Shown piece by piece: positions 7,788 to 16,895 of a stretch of 35,550 bases of DNA. The position numbers and the translations under genes were made by a program. The notes below the pieces were generated by a model. It was given only the letters and a program-made list of their open reading frames with translations. It was not told the DNA's origin and made no database searches. Source of the stretch: Bordetella parapertussis. Its GTDB lineage: Bacteria; Pseudomonadota; Gammaproteobacteria; Burkholderiales; Burkholderiaceae_B. Location of the stretch: the NCBI GenBank assembly GCA_945872285.1, contig CAMBZR010000030.1, forward strand, positions 1 to 35,550, in the 5' to 3' direction. Numbering within the stretch: the stretch's first letter is position 1; every line of letters begins with the position of its first letter.

Positions 7788-8585
7788 ATGCCAGACGCTC
7801 AATCTCTCAAACAACGTCATGCTCTGATCACGGGGGCCTCTCGTGGTATCGGAGCCGCTATTGCTCGTGAACTGGCGCGGGCCGGCGCTAACTTAACTTT
7901 ACTTGGGCGGGACGCCGAGCACTTAGAAGCTCTGGCTAAAACACTTGATCAGCAGGCTTCAATCTGCGTGCTGGCAGTTGATATTACAGACCACACAGCG
8001 CTCGAAGCCGCAATACAGCAGGCACTGTCGGCTTTGGGTCCAGTGAATATCTTAATTAACAACGCTGGCCAGGCGCTTAGTCAACCATTTGAAAAGACCG
8101 ACCTTGCAGCCTGGCAACGCATGATTGATGTCAATCTAACCGGAACGTATGCCTGCACTCGAGCCGTACTTGCTTCGATGGTTTTAGCGGCCTCACAAGG
8201 TATCCCAGGTCGTATTATCAATGTCGCCAGCACCGCGGGCTTAAAGGGCTATCCTTATGTCACGGCCTATGTTGCCGCCAAGCACGGCGTAGTGGGATTG
8301 ACTCGCGCCCTGGCTCTAGAATTAGCGCGAAAAGCCATCACGGTCAATGCTATTTGCCCGGGCTTCACCGACACCGACCTGACACAACGCGCGCTCGAAA
8401 ATATCGTTCATGAAACCGGCAAAACACCTGAACAAGCCTACGCTGCGCTGGTTTCGAATAATCCCCAGCAGCGGTTAGTGGGGCCGGAGGAGGTCGCCCG
8501 CACCGTGCTGTGGTTATGCCAATCCGAAAGTCACTCAATTAACGGACAAGCGATCGCCATCGATGGCGGAGAATTAGCAAGATGA
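7788..8585 (+). CDS. SDR-family oxidoreductase, probable 3-hydroxyacyl-CoA dehydrogenase
   Basis: This 265-residue short-chain dehydrogenase has the Rossmann motif TGASRGIGAAIA near residue 16, NNAGQA, a catalytic Ser in NVASTAG and the YVAAK Tyr-Lys pair, with a typical C-terminal GQAIAIDGG. In this operon it most likely oxidises a 3-hydroxyacyl-CoA formed during beta-oxidation-like opening of the dearomatised ring, but the sequence alone fits many SDR substrates. It starts five bases after the monooxygenase stop and overlaps the MarR start by ATGA. Confidence 0.88.
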   Translation: MPDAQSLKQRHALITGASRGIGAAIARELARAGANLTLLGRDAEHLEALAKTLDQQASICVLAVDITDHTALEAAIQQALSALGPVNILINNAGQALSQPFEKTDLAAWQRMIDVNLTGTYACTRAVLASMVLAASQGIPGRIINVASTAGLKGYPYVTAYVAAKHGVVGLTRALALELARKAITVNAICPGFTDTDLTQRALENIVHETGKTPEQAYAALVSNNPQQRLVGPEEVARTVLWLCQSESHSINGQAIAIDGGELAR

Positions 8586-9094
8586 TCAACACCGACGTGT
8601 CTCAAGATCAAGAATTACGCGCCCATAAGGATCATCACTCGTCTTTGCGCTTGTGGCTACGATTATTGTCTTGCACTACTCTGGTCGAAGACAAAGTGCG
8701 TCAAAAATTACGCGAACAATTTGATACCAGTCTGCCACGTTTTGATCTCATGGCACAACTCGAGCGTCATCGCGATGGACTCATGATGAGTGAATTATCG
8801 CGCCGCATGATGGTCAGTGGTGGCAACATCACGGCGATCGTAGATCAACTTGAAAAAGAACAACTCGTACAACGCGTGGTTGCACCGAGGGACAGAAGAT
8901 CTTTTAAAGTTGTTCTAACCGCCTCTGGCCGCACCAGTTTTGTACAAATGGCTCAAGCGCATGAACGCTGGGTGGTGCAGTTATTTAGCGGGATCACAGG
9001 AGAGCAGCAGGCTCAACTCTTCAGTCTATTAGGACATCTCAAAACTGGCATTCGTCAACACTATGTAACCTCTGTCTCTCTGGATCAATCATGA
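8582..9094 (+). CDS. MarR-family transcriptional regulator
   Basis: This is a 170-residue winged-helix protein. The helix-turn-helix runs through [20 protein letters not shown] and the wing is [18 protein letters not shown], the classic MarR D-x-R-D/R-R-S form. It sits inside the catabolic operon with ATGA overlaps on both sides, so it is co-translated with the enzymes. The obvious inference is repression of this operon, with an aryl-CoA intermediate as inducer, by analogy with other MarR regulators of CoA-dependent aromatic pathways. A candidate operator is at 5412-5432. Confidence 0.9.
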   Translation: MINTDVSQDQELRAHKDHHSSLRLWLRLLSCTTLVEDKVRQKLREQFDTSLPRFDLMAQLERHRDGLMMSELSRRMMVSGGNITAIVDQLEKEQLVQRVVAPRDRRSFKVVLTASGRTSFVQMAQAHERWVVQLFSGITGEQQAQLFSLLGHLKTGIRQHYVTSVSLDQS

Positions 9095-9951
9095 GCAAAA
9101 AATATCGTTCGGGAAGATCGCATCAATTACCACGACACCGCAAGTCGTTAGCAGAATACCAAGGCGAGCATATTCTTTTTCAATACTCAGCCAAAGTTGC
9201 CACGATTACACTAAACCGACCTGAGCGAAAAAATCCATTGTCTTTTGAGTCTTATGCTGAATTACGCGATTTGTTTCGGGCGATGAATGACGTGGACGAT
9301 GTACACGCCATTGTTATTACCGGAGCCGGACAAAATTTTTGCTCAGGCGGCGACGTGCATGAAATTATCGGCCCACTGACCGAACTAGATACGCCGGGTC
9401 TACTTGCGTTTACCCGCATGACAGGCGAGGTCATTAAAGCCATGCGGGCATGTCCGCAGCCAATCATCGCAGCGATCGATGGTATTTGCGCGGGCGCGGG
9501 CGCTTTGCTGGCGCTTGGGGCAGATTTACGCTTTGGTACCGAGCGAAGTAAAACGTATTTTTTATTTAATAAAGTTGGCTTAGCCGGTTGCGACATGGGA
9601 GCCTGCGCTCTCTTGCCACGTGTGGTTGGTCAAGGCAGAGCCTCCGAACTGCTGTACACGGGGCGAGGCCTTCCCGGCGCAGAGGCAGAACGCTGGGGCT
9701 TTTATAACCAGCTTTGCTCGCCCGACGCCCTTCTGCCACATGTCCAAAAAATAGCTTCTGACATGGCTAACGGTCCAACCTTCGCCAACAGCATGACTAA
9801 AAAAATGTTGCAACAGGAATGGAATATGGGTGTGAATGAGGCGATCGAAGCAGAGGCTCAAGCACAAGCCATCTGTATGATGACCAACGACTTTCATCGT
9901 GCGTATCACGCTTTTGTTGCTAAAAAAATACCTATTTTTGAAGGGGATTGA
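9091..9951 (+). CDS. Enoyl-CoA hydratase/isomerase family protein
   Basis: This crotonase-fold protein of 286 residues has the CoA-binding oxyanion-hole segments [10 protein letters not shown] and [19 protein letters not shown]. The region holding the two catalytic Glu in classic hydratases reads [20 protein letters not shown], so neither Glu is clearly in place; catalysis may differ (hydrolysis, isomerisation or hydration of an unusual ring substrate). The C-terminus ends with KKIPIFEGD, normal for the family. The N-terminus carries a ~25-residue basic extension ([16 protein letters not shown]). It overlaps the MarR gene by ATGA and probably acts after ring reduction in the same pathway. Confidence 0.88.
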   Translation: MSKKYRSGRSHQLPRHRKSLAEYQGEHILFQYSAKVATITLNRPERKNPLSFESYAELRDLFRAMNDVDDVHAIVITGAGQNFCSGGDVHEIIGPLTELDTPGLLAFTRMTGEVIKAMRACPQPIIAAIDGICAGAGALLALGADLRFGTERSKTYFLFNKVGLAGCDMGACALLPRVVGQGRASELLYTGRGLPGAEAERWGFYNQLCSPDALLPHVQKIASDMANGPTFANSMTKKMLQQEWNMGVNEAIEAEAQAQAICMMTNDFHRAYHAFVAKKIPIFEGD

Positions 9952-10010
9952 CGGAGTCAATGACTGCACTCACGTCTAGCCCTTTGCGCAACAACCTAAG
10001 AGAGGTGTCG

Positions 10011-11675
10011 ATGTCAAAGCTTGCGCTCGCCGTCTCATCACACGTTGATATGTTTACGCGTGACCATTTGCCCCCTGCAGACCAGTGGCCGATATTTCTC
10101 TTTGACCGCCCTGAATTGCAATATCCGACTCAGTTAAACATCGTACAAGAATTAGTCGACACGCACGTTTCACAAGGCCAGGGCGCGCGACCCGCGTTGT
10201 ACGGCCGCGACGAGCACGGTGCTGTGACTTGGACGTATCACAAATTACAACAACAGATCGACGCCATCGCGCAGGCGCTTATCCAAGACCTCAAGCTAGT
10301 CGCGGGCAATCGCGTGCTTCTAAGAGGCGCGAATTCTCCGATGATGGCTGCTTGTTTGTTGGCGGGCATAAAAGCGGGTCTGGTCATGGTACCCACCATG
10401 CCAATGCTGCGAGCAAGCGAGCTCAGGCAAGTCATCGAAAAAGCTCAGATTACGGCCGCTCTTTGCTCGCAGAACCTGTCAGAAGAGTTGAGTTTTTGCT
10501 TAGCACCGCAACACCCGCAAAACGCCTCGTCATTACAACTTGTCCTTTACTTCGACAATCATCGGCCTGACGGACTTGAAGCGTTAATGACAAAGTACTC
10601 CCGCCCATTTTGTGCGCATCCAACCAGTAAAGATGATGTGTGCTTGATTGCGTTTACTAGCGGTACAACAGGTCAGCCCAAAGGCACGATGCACTTTCAT
10701 CGCGATATCTTGGCGATGTGTGATCTGTTTCCAAAGCATATTTTGGAAATGAATGCCTCTGACATCGTCTGCGGCACTCCGCCGCTTGCCTTTACCTTTG
10801 GCTTAGGTGGTTTACTGGCGTTTCCGCTGCGTTACGGCGCTTCAACGATTTTGCTTGAGAAACACACGCCCGAGACACTGTTGGACACCATGGCCTCTTA
10901 TCGCGCCACTCAATGCTACACCGCACCAACCTTTTATCGTCAGATGGCGAGCTTAGCTCACGCGTTCGACTTAAGCTCTTTACGTCACCCTGTATCGGCT
11001 GGCGAACCCCTGCCCGAGTCAACTCGACAACGCTGGAAGGACAGTACCGGAACCGATCTCACCGATGGCATAGGCGGCACCGAATTAACCCATATCTATA
11101 TCAGTAGTGCAGGCAAACATGCGAGGCCGGGCTGTATCGGCCGAGTCGTGCCGGGGTACATTGCTCAAATCGTCGATCAACAAATGCGACCCGTGCCAGC
11201 GGGAACGCCCGGGCGACTCGCTGTGCGTGGCCCGACCGGTTGTCGTTATCTCGAAGACTTGCGTCAAGCCGAATATGTTAGAGATGGCTGGAACTTGCCC
11301 GGCGACACCTTCGTCATGGATAAAGAGGGCTACTTTACTTATATCGCACGCAATGATGACATGATCGTTTCAGCGGGTTACAACGTCGCCGCGCCAGAGG
11401 TTGAGGGTATTTTGTTACAGCACCCAGCGGTTGCAGAATGCGCTGTAATCGGACAACCCGATGCTGAGCGCGGACAAGTCATCACCGCCTTCGTTACACT
11501 CAATACTGGCTTCGAACCCAGTGCAACACTTATCGAAACCTTACAAAATTTTGTCAAAAAAAATATTGCTCCGTTTAAATACCCTCGAAAAATTATTTTT
11601 CTAAAAAGCTTACCGCGCACCGCGACGGGTAAACTGCAGCGCTTTCGCTTGCGAGAGATGACCATACCGACTTAA
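10011..11675 (+). CDS. Aryl-CoA ligase (benzoate/2-aminobenzoate-CoA ligase family)
   Basis: This ANL-superfamily enzyme activates an aromatic acid to its CoA thioester via an acyl-adenylate. Motifs are the P-loop TSGTTGQPKGTM (from residue 216), GGTELTHIYIS, and the C-terminal catalytic Lys541 in LPRTATGKLQRF. I chose ATG 10011, preceded by AGAGAGG, because the protein then begins SHVDMFTRDHLPPADQWPIF, like relatives, giving 554 residues. Upstream in-frame starts exist at 9960 (ATG after GGAG) and 9948 (TTG), which would overlap or abut the hydratase gene. It supplies the CoA ester for the monooxygenase/reductase; 2-aminobenzoate is the best guess, benzoate or salicylate the alternatives. 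Confidence 0.88.
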   Translation: MSKLALAVSSHVDMFTRDHLPPADQWPIFLFDRPELQYPTQLNIVQELVDTHVSQGQGARPALYGRDEHGAVTWTYHKLQQQIDAIAQALIQDLKLVAGNRVLLRGANSPMMAACLLAGIKAGLVMVPTMPMLRASELRQVIEKAQITAALCSQNLSEELSFCLAPQHPQNASSLQLVLYFDNHRPDGLEALMTKYSRPFCAHPTSKDDVCLIAFTSGTTGQPKGTMHFHRDILAMCDLFPKHILEMNASDIVCGTPPLAFTFGLGGLLAFPLRYGASTILLEKHTPETLLDTMASYRATQCYTAPTFYRQMASLAHAFDLSSLRHPVSAGEPLPESTRQRWKDSTGTDLTDGIGGTELTHIYISSAGKHARPGCIGRVVPGYIAQIVDQQMRPVPAGTPGRLAVRGPTGCRYLEDLRQAEYVRDGWNLPGDTFVMDKEGYFTYIARNDDMIVSAGYNVAAPEVEGILLQHPAVAECAVIGQPDAERGQVITAFVTLNTGFEPSATLIETLQNFVKKNIAPFKYPRKIIFLKSLPRTATGKLQRFRLREMTIPT

Positions 11676-11691
11676 TAAAAAAGGCCTAACT

Positions 11692-12087
11692 ATGTGGAAA
11701 GTTTTACAACCCGATGGTTGGATTGCCCCGAAAGGGTATAGCAACGGCATCGCAACACGCGGTCGTCACGTTTATTTGGCAGGTATGATCGGCTGGAATC
11801 ATGAATCGAAATTCGACTCTGATGACTTCGTGCTGCAAAGCCAGCAAGCTTTGAGAAATATTGTCGATACACTCGCTTGCGCTGAAGCGGGCCCCGAACA
11901 TATCGTTCGTATGACTTGGTATGTCAAAGATAAGCAAGAATATTTGATATGCGGTCGCGAGCTCGGCCAAGCCTATAAAAACATCATCGGACGACACTAC
12001 CCCGTGATGACTCTTGTGCAAGTCGTCGACTTAGCCGAAGACCGTGCACGTGTGGAAATTGAAGTCACCGCCGTGATACCCGATTAA
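11692..12087 (+). CDS. RidA-family protein, probable enamine/imine deaminase
   Basis: This 131-residue YjgF/RidA-fold protein ends RARVEIEVTAVIPD, which keeps the Arg just before V-E-I-E needed for 2-aminoacrylate-type deaminase activity. AAGG lies eight bases before the ATG, and the gene is 16 bases after the ligase stop, closing the operon. In the 2-aminobenzoyl-CoA route the reduced ring product is an enamine/imine that must lose ammonia, so a RidA enzyme here makes biochemical sense. That role is inference. Confidence 0.85.
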   Translation: MWKVLQPDGWIAPKGYSNGIATRGRHVYLAGMIGWNHESKFDSDDFVLQSQQALRNIVDTLACAEAGPEHIVRMTWYVKDKQEYLICGRELGQAYKNIIGRHYPVMTLVQVVDLAEDRARVEIEVTAVIPD

Positions 12088-12099
12088 TCGGCACGTTCT

Positions 12100-12297
12100 T
12101 TAACGCGATTCGAAGTAATCAAAATCTTCAGACCGTTTTTTCAGCCCAAGAGCCGTATCAAGCTCTGCTGCCTCAGACCGAGCCAGCGCATCGCCCTGAC
12201 TCGCTCGTTTGCACAGTGCCACTAAATGCAAAACCACTTTAGGTAAAATATTGCCAATACTAAGGGAGGTGCGGCCGAAAAGTTGGATCAACGTCAA
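12100..12297 (-). pseudogene. C-terminal fragment resembling dihydrodipicolinate synthase-family aldolases
   Basis: A minus-strand frame of 65 codons reads SIGNILPKVVLHLVALCKRA followed by SQGDALAR and ELDTAL. This resembles the C-terminal helices of DapA/N-acetylneuraminate lyase-type aldolases (NxxP ... GD ... AR). No active-site region is present and the end (KKRSEDFDYFESR) does not look like a normal family terminus. It has only TTG as a possible start and follows the LysR fragment, so I read it as debris. The family call is weak. Confidence 0.35.
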
Positions 12298-12301
12298 CAG
12301 A

Positions 12302-12535
12302 TTAGCGTAGATAACTTGGCAAACACCAGATCTTTTCAGCTGCCCGAAGGATGGCTGTCGTCACCAAACTGGCCTGACGACTGGAGAGATAAATCAACTG
12401 CAACGTCGTTGTTGCGCGTCCTTTTTCCCAAATTACTAGCTCGCCCGATACACGTGCGGCCGCCGCTACCTCCCCTCGAACGAGGCTAATTCCGACGCCT
12501 GATTGCACAAGGCTAATGATTGTGGATTTTAGGAG
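12302..12535 (-). pseudogene. C-terminal fragment of a LysR-type regulator
   Basis: The frame opens after a TGA at 12536-12538. It contains LVQSGVGISLVRGEVA, GELVIWEKGRATTTL and IYLSSRQ, the end of a LysR substrate-binding domain. The N-terminal DNA-binding domain is absent and nothing LysR-like continues in frame upstream. About 180 bases further (12536-12715) show no gene I can name. With the aldolase-like fragment it marks a deleted regulator-plus-enzyme locus between two intact operons. Confidence 0.6.
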
Positions 12536-12715
12536 TCATGAGCAATCAAATTGCCTTTCGCTATCGCACTGTCTATAGGCGTTGTCAGCAATCTTGACCG
12601 TGCCATACAGCCCCACCTGCACAAAGGCAGAACCTACCGTTGCTGTGGTGACGCTGCTTGACTAACGGAGATGCGACGCGATTTACGATTCGCTTCGCGC
12701 CCGGCTGAATACAGA

Positions 12716-13624
12716 TTAGCCAGAATAGGGATGTGTTTTCAACCAATGGTTTGCGATATCGATTCTGCGTGTGACCCAGACATCCTTCTTGGTTGAGATG
12801 TAATCCAGCAAACGCTTTAAACCCGCTGAGCGCGCAGGATGACCGATCAGTCGCATATGTAAACCAACCGACATCATTTTGGGCTGCGTTTTACCTTCTT
12901 CGTACAACGTATCAAAAGCATCTTTGACGAAATTAAACCATTCATCCGATGTCCCAACCGTACCCGCATACTTGCCATCATTATTCGTCAGCGAATATGG
13001 CACGACGAGATGAGGTTTACCTTCAACCGTTTGCCAAAAAGGTAATTCGTCTGCATAGGAATCAGAGTCATATAAAAAACCACCCTCTTCGGCGACGAGT
13101 CGACGTGTGTTCACGCTCGGGCCATAGCGGCAATACCAACCAAGCGGTCGTTCACCAATCGTTTTCTTGAGTGACTCAATCGCAAGCCGGATATGCTCAC
13201 GCTCTTGTTCCTCGGTCAGCTCAAAATGCTTGATCCAACGCCAGCCATGACAACAGACGTCATAGCCCATTTGTCGAATTTTTTCGGCGGCGAGCGGGTT
13301 ACGCTCTAGGGCGAGTGCACACCCAAACACAGTGAGAGGCATGTTGCGCTCCTCAAACAGCTTAATGAGTCGCCAGAATCCCACGCGACTTCCATATTCA
13401 AACATGCCCTCAGCAGCCAAGTCGCGTCCGGCGCCCGCCTGATTCAAGCCATGGGCCTCGGTCAAACCCGTTTCAGAAAAGCTCTCGCCGTCCTGAATCG
13501 ACGGTTCAGATCCTTCTTCGTAATTCATCACGAAATTTACGGCCAAACGCGCGCCACCGGGCCAGTTTGGATTTGGGGGATTATTTGCGTAGCCAATCAA
13601 ATCACGAGAAGGTTGCCAACTCAT
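12716..13624 (-). CDS. puuE: Allantoinase, PuuE type (polysaccharide-deacetylase fold)
   Basis: This 302-residue cofactor-independent allantoinase would hydrolyse allantoin to allantoate. It has RDLIGYANNPPNPNWPGGAR at the N-terminus, NYEEGSEPSI, EYGSRVGFWRL, the NodB-like CCHGWRWIKH, PLGWYCRYGPSVNTRRLV, FLYDSDSYADELPFW and MMSVGLHMRLIGHP, all typical of PuuE. I chose the ATG at 13624, with GGAG eight bases upstream; a frame start at 13657 has no such site. It is last in the ureide operon, 39 bases after the ureidoglycolate lyase gene. A related peptidoglycan/chitin deacetylase is much less likely because of the PuuE-specific blocks and the neighbour. Confidence 0.85.
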   Translation of the reverse strand: MSWQPSRDLIGYANNPPNPNWPGGARLAVNFVMNYEEGSEPSIQDGESFSETGLTEAHGLNQAGAGRDLAAEGMFEYGSRVGFWRLIKLFEERNMPLTVFGCALALERNPLAAEKIRQMGYDVCCHGWRWIKHFELTEEQEREHIRLAIESLKKTIGERPLGWYCRYGPSVNTRRLVAEEGGFLYDSDSYADELPFWQTVEGKPHLVVPYSLTNNDGKYAGTVGTSDEWFNFVKDAFDTLYEEGKTQPKMMSVGLHMRLIGHPARSAGLKRLLDYISTKKDVWVTRRIDIANHWLKTHPYSG

Positions 13625-13663
13625 CTTAGGTCTCCAGAGGTTTGTGCCATCAATCAAAACAAA

Positions 13664-14140
13664 CTAGGCCTGCTGCACCATGAACGGTGTAACAGGAACA
13701 AATTCTTCATCACCCGTCGTGTTATCACGCCACATAAAAATATTAAATTTTGCCGTCTCACCAAACACTGTCATGCCGTGATGCCAGGTGTTAGGCTTGT
13801 ATGTAATTCCTTGACTGCCATTGGCCAAAAAGGCTTGAACACCGTCTAAATCTGGTTTGCCGTCCGCCGTATGGGGTGCCACAACAATTAGCCATGATTT
13901 CACGTGGGCTGGCATAAAAGACTGTGACGAAAACTCATGACGTTCTAACAAGTTGACCTCAAGCGGTAAGTCACTAGTGGGCTCTTTAACCGTTGTCGAT
14001 AAAGACGCAATGGCATGCGGCCTCAGGTTACCCAGCGCATCCTGAAAATAAATACGTCCAGGCTTTTCGGGCATCTCAATGACTTCACCAAACGGTGCAA
14101 AATCTTTGGCATTCAGAGGCTTGATCGTGACAGTTTTCAT
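13664..14140 (-). CDS. allA: Ureidoglycolate lyase
   Basis: This 158-residue AllA-family protein should split ureidoglycolate to glyoxylate and urea, late in allantoin breakdown. Family features are KPLNAKDFAPFGEVIE at the N-terminus, LLERHEFSSQSFMPA, VVAPHTADGKPD and the cupin-like block YKPNTWHHGMTVFG with the paired His. I start at ATG 14140 with GGAT eight bases upstream; a TTG start four codons earlier is possible. It lies between the ABC transporter genes and allantoinase, same strand. No allantoate-processing enzyme is seen in the window, so the pathway would need one encoded elsewhere. Confidence 0.85.
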   Translation of the reverse strand: MKTVTIKPLNAKDFAPFGEVIEMPEKPGRIYFQDALGNLRPHAIASLSTTVKEPTSDLPLEVNLLERHEFSSQSFMPAHVKSWLIVVAPHTADGKPDLDGVQAFLANGSQGITYKPNTWHHGMTVFGETAKFNIFMWRDNTTGDEEFVPVTPFMVQQA

Positions 14141-14178
14141 AAGGATATCCAAAATAAAGTAGTGATGAGCAACCGGGG

Positions 14179-15000
14179 CTAACCCTTGATGCGCTGACTT
14201 AAGCCAGTCAAACGCTCCATGAGCAACATTAAAATCAGAACTGAAATGATCAGTACACCCGAGACTGCTGCGACTCGCACATCCAAGGTAGACTCCATCA
14301 TTCCCCAGAGTCGTATCGGCAACATGTCGCTCTTGGGCCCAGATAAAAACAGAGAAACCGGGACGTTATCGACCGAGGCCATAAACGCCATAAAAGTGCC
14401 CGCCGCAATACCAGGAAAAATCACGGGCAAAGTAATCCGCCTAAACGTGTAGAGGCGCGTCGCACCGAGACTCGCTGAGCATTCAGTCAGTGCGGGATCC
14501 AGCTGAGTGAGGCTTGCTAGCGTTGTTCGCAGCACGAACGGTACGATCATCACAAAATGGCCCACAATAATCAGCTTTAAAGAGGGCCTGATACCTAGCA
14601 GCGAAAAATACATCAGGGCAGCTAAACCAAAAGCAATGCCAGGCAAAATAAGGGGCGACATAAACAGCGTATCAGCCGCTCTAGACCAGCGCGAACGGGT
14701 CGAAGAAATTCCGATGGCTGCACAGGTACCTAGCAACGCCGCTGCGCCAGCTGCCCAACACGCTACCTCAAGCGTATTAAAAGCCGCTCTGTGTATCTGC
14801 CTGGATTCACTTGGATCAAACAACTTTTCGTACCACTGCAAGGAAAAACCCTGAGGCGGAAATTTCAAAGATTGGTTGTCCGTAAACGATGTGATCAGGA
14901 CAACAACAACCGGCCCGAGCAATACCAAAATCGCCAAGGCGGCTAGGCCGTAAATCACGAGTTCGTGCGACACGTCACCGACTGAATTACGCCTAGACAT
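14179..15000 (-). CDS. ABC transporter permease, PotC-like
   Basis: This inner-membrane permease of 273 residues has about six hydrophobic segments, beginning with LVIYGLAALAILVLLGPVVV. The cytoplasmic EAA-type loop that contacts the ATPase reads ECSASLGATRLYTFRRITLP followed by VIFPGI. It belongs to the spermidine/putrescine-type (PotC) branch by overall pattern, but branch membership does not fix the substrate. It overlaps the preceding permease gene by eight bases. In context the cargo may be allantoin or another ureide. Confidence 0.88.
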   Translation of the reverse strand: MSRRNSVGDVSHELVIYGLAALAILVLLGPVVVVLITSFTDNQSLKFPPQGFSLQWYEKLFDPSESRQIHRAAFNTLEVACWAAGAAALLGTCAAIGISSTRSRWSRAADTLFMSPLILPGIAFGLAALMYFSLLGIRPSLKLIIVGHFVMIVPFVLRTTLASLTQLDPALTECSASLGATRLYTFRRITLPVIFPGIAAGTFMAFMASVDNVPVSLFLSGPKSDMLPIRLWGMMESTLDVRVAAVSGVLIISVLILMLLMERLTGLSQRIKG

Positions 15001-15847
15001 TGAGATATCTCATACGCTTGCGGCCCAACAGATTCAACAAAATAATGCAACTCATCACGGATAACAATAGGGTCACCGCAGCGACCGACGCCAGCGGCCA
15101 GTTGTAGACCACCAGAGATTGCTGCCACACTACCAAAGGCAAATAGACCAGACGATTACCACCAATGACAGACTGAGAAATAAAGGCAGTCGTCGAACTC
15201 GCAAAAACCAACGTGCAGCCCGCAATCAGGCCAGGCAAACTCAGCGGCACTGTGACCTTGAAAAAAGTCCTCCAGCGCGAAGCGCCCAACGCTGACGAGG
15301 CATCATGCACACTCGGATCAATCCGCGACATCACACTGATGAGGGGTAGCACCATCAACGGCAATTCAATTTGCGTGAGCGATACGATCAGGCCAAACTC
15401 TGTCTGCAATAGTCGCAAAGGCGTAGAGGTCAGACCCAGACTGAGCAGGGTCTGATTAATCACACCCTCTCGCCCAAGGATCACAATCCACGCAAAGGTT
15501 CGAACCACTACCGACAACAACATCGGCATGATAATGATCAAGATCAAAATTTTCTGCACACTCGGACTTGCGCGCATGTACACAACCGCGAGCGGATAAC
15601 CAATCAACAATGTTGCCAGCACTGTCAGGACACCAAGCTTGAGCGTATTACCAGTTACGACCCAGTAAAAAGGATCGCTAACAAAACTCACCCAAGTCTT
15701 TAAACCCACTTGGGTGATTTTGTCGTCTTCAAAGCCACTGACAACAAAGAGAATCATCAGTGGCGCAACAAAAAACGCAAGGAATGCAAGTGCGAGTGGC
15801 AACATCAATTGCCAACCGCGGGCCTGCAGGGAAAGCCTTCGTGTCAA
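14993..15847 (-). CDS. ABC transporter permease, PotB-like
   Basis: This 284-residue integral membrane permease pairs with the following one. It has an N-terminal helix (MLPLALAFLAFFVAPLMILF), several more membrane segments, and an EAA loop DASSALGASRWRTFFKVTVP followed by LSLPGL. The start is TTG at 15847, whose TTGA overlaps the TGA stop of the binding-protein gene; AAGGAAG just upstream supports translation there. Next in-frame starts would cut into the first helix. Confidence 0.88.
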   Translation of the reverse strand: MTRRLSLQARGWQLMLPLALAFLAFFVAPLMILFVVSGFEDDKITQVGLKTWVSFVSDPFYWVVTGNTLKLGVLTVLATLLIGYPLAVVYMRASPSVQKILILIIIMPMLLSVVVRTFAWIVILGREGVINQTLLSLGLTSTPLRLLQTEFGLIVSLTQIELPLMVLPLISVMSRIDPSVHDASSALGASRWRTFFKVTVPLSLPGLIAGCTLVFASSTTAFISQSVIGGNRLVYLPLVVWQQSLVVYNWPLASVAAVTLLLSVMSCIILLNLLGRKRMRYLNV

Positions 15848-16872
15848 GACACTTCCTTGTTAAAGCGGGTAATCCATTCGGCACGCAGTGGGTTGATCTT
15901 GCTCCAGTCATGCTGAATCATTTTGCTCATTTCGCTCAGACTCTTCACTGGCAGCGAGCCGTCCAAAGCGACTTTGGAATTCACAGGAGCCATAAAATAC
16001 GGTGGCTTCATCAACTGGGTCTGCACCTCCGCGCTTAACACTGTATCAATATACTTGTAAGCGTTGGCGATATCCTCGGAGCCCTTGGCGATGTGCATCG
16101 TCGTAAAGAATGTCGCGATACCGCTTTCTGGCGCTACAAACTCGATATCAACACCACGCGATTTCAGAATGCCCACGGTTTGTGTGTTGGTATACATGAC
16201 ATCGCATTGCCCCTGCTGAAACAAACCTGGCATCGCAGCAGGTGCACCAATCACGGCAACTTTTTTCAGTACTTTTTTCAACTCTGCAAAAAATGGATCA
16301 ACATTCGTGATGGATCCACCAAAGGCCTTGGAAAACTCAATGATCGCAACCGTACCAAAGGTCGTTTGAAAACCCGTCAGACCCAGACGAGAGAGATATG
16401 GCTCTTGAAAAAGATCCGCCCATTTTGTTGGCGGCTTGCTAAATTTTTTGGGGTTGTAAGCGATCCCGACAAACTGCGCGGCGATGGGCACGCCATAGGC
16501 ATCCAACATGCCGGCTTGTAAAGCGGAGGCATTTTTCAGCTGACTGCCATCAAATTTTTCAAACAAATTATCGGCTTTGCCGGTCGCACTTGGGCCTGGA
16601 TCGAGAACAAAGGTATCGAAGACAGGCCGACCACGCGCAGCCTTAGCTTTTGCAATCTGATCGACTGCAAAAAGTGGTTGTAATTCCAAATCGACACCGG
16701 CGCTCTTTTTAAGTGCAGGTGCCACGATTTTTCTGTAAGCCTCATCCCAAGCGCCGGGATAGATGGCACTACTGACAGAACCTTTGGCAAAGGCTAGATT
16801 AGGATAAGCAACTGCGCCTGCAATGGCGGCAGTGCTTTGCAAGAAATGGCGGCGTGAGATCGGACTAGACAT
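15844..16872 (-). CDS. ABC transporter periplasmic binding protein, Tat-exported
   Basis: This 342-residue extracellular solute-binding protein of the PotD/polyamine-like class has an N-terminal SRRHFLQSTAAIAGAVAY, a twin-arginine signal with cleavage near AFA-KG. Blocks such as FDTFVLDPG, FQTTFGTVAIIEF and GQCDVMYTNTQTVG resemble binding proteins for putrescine/iron-type ABC importers. AGGAG lies upstream of the ATG. It follows the ATPase gene by 23 bases and precedes two permeases, giving a complete importer. Ligand unknown; the co-transcribed allantoin enzymes suggest a ureide. Confidence 0.88.
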   Translation of the reverse strand: MSSPISRRHFLQSTAAIAGAVAYPNLAFAKGSVSSAIYPGAWDEAYRKIVAPALKKSAGVDLELQPLFAVDQIAKAKAARGRPVFDTFVLDPGPSATGKADNLFEKFDGSQLKNASALQAGMLDAYGVPIAAQFVGIAYNPKKFSKPPTKWADLFQEPYLSRLGLTGFQTTFGTVAIIEFSKAFGGSITNVDPFFAELKKVLKKVAVIGAPAAMPGLFQQGQCDVMYTNTQTVGILKSRGVDIEFVAPESGIATFFTTMHIAKGSEDIANAYKYIDTVLSAEVQTQLMKPPYFMAPVNSKVALDGSLPVKSLSEMSKMIQHDWSKINPLRAEWITRFNKEVS

Positions 16873-16895
16873 GTCAACTCCTAAAGGGGTGTGTA

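Noticed and set aside
12283..12489. Plus-strand 68-codon frame
   Set aside because: It is antisense to the LysR fragment, whose protein similarity is clear, and it has no recognisable domain.
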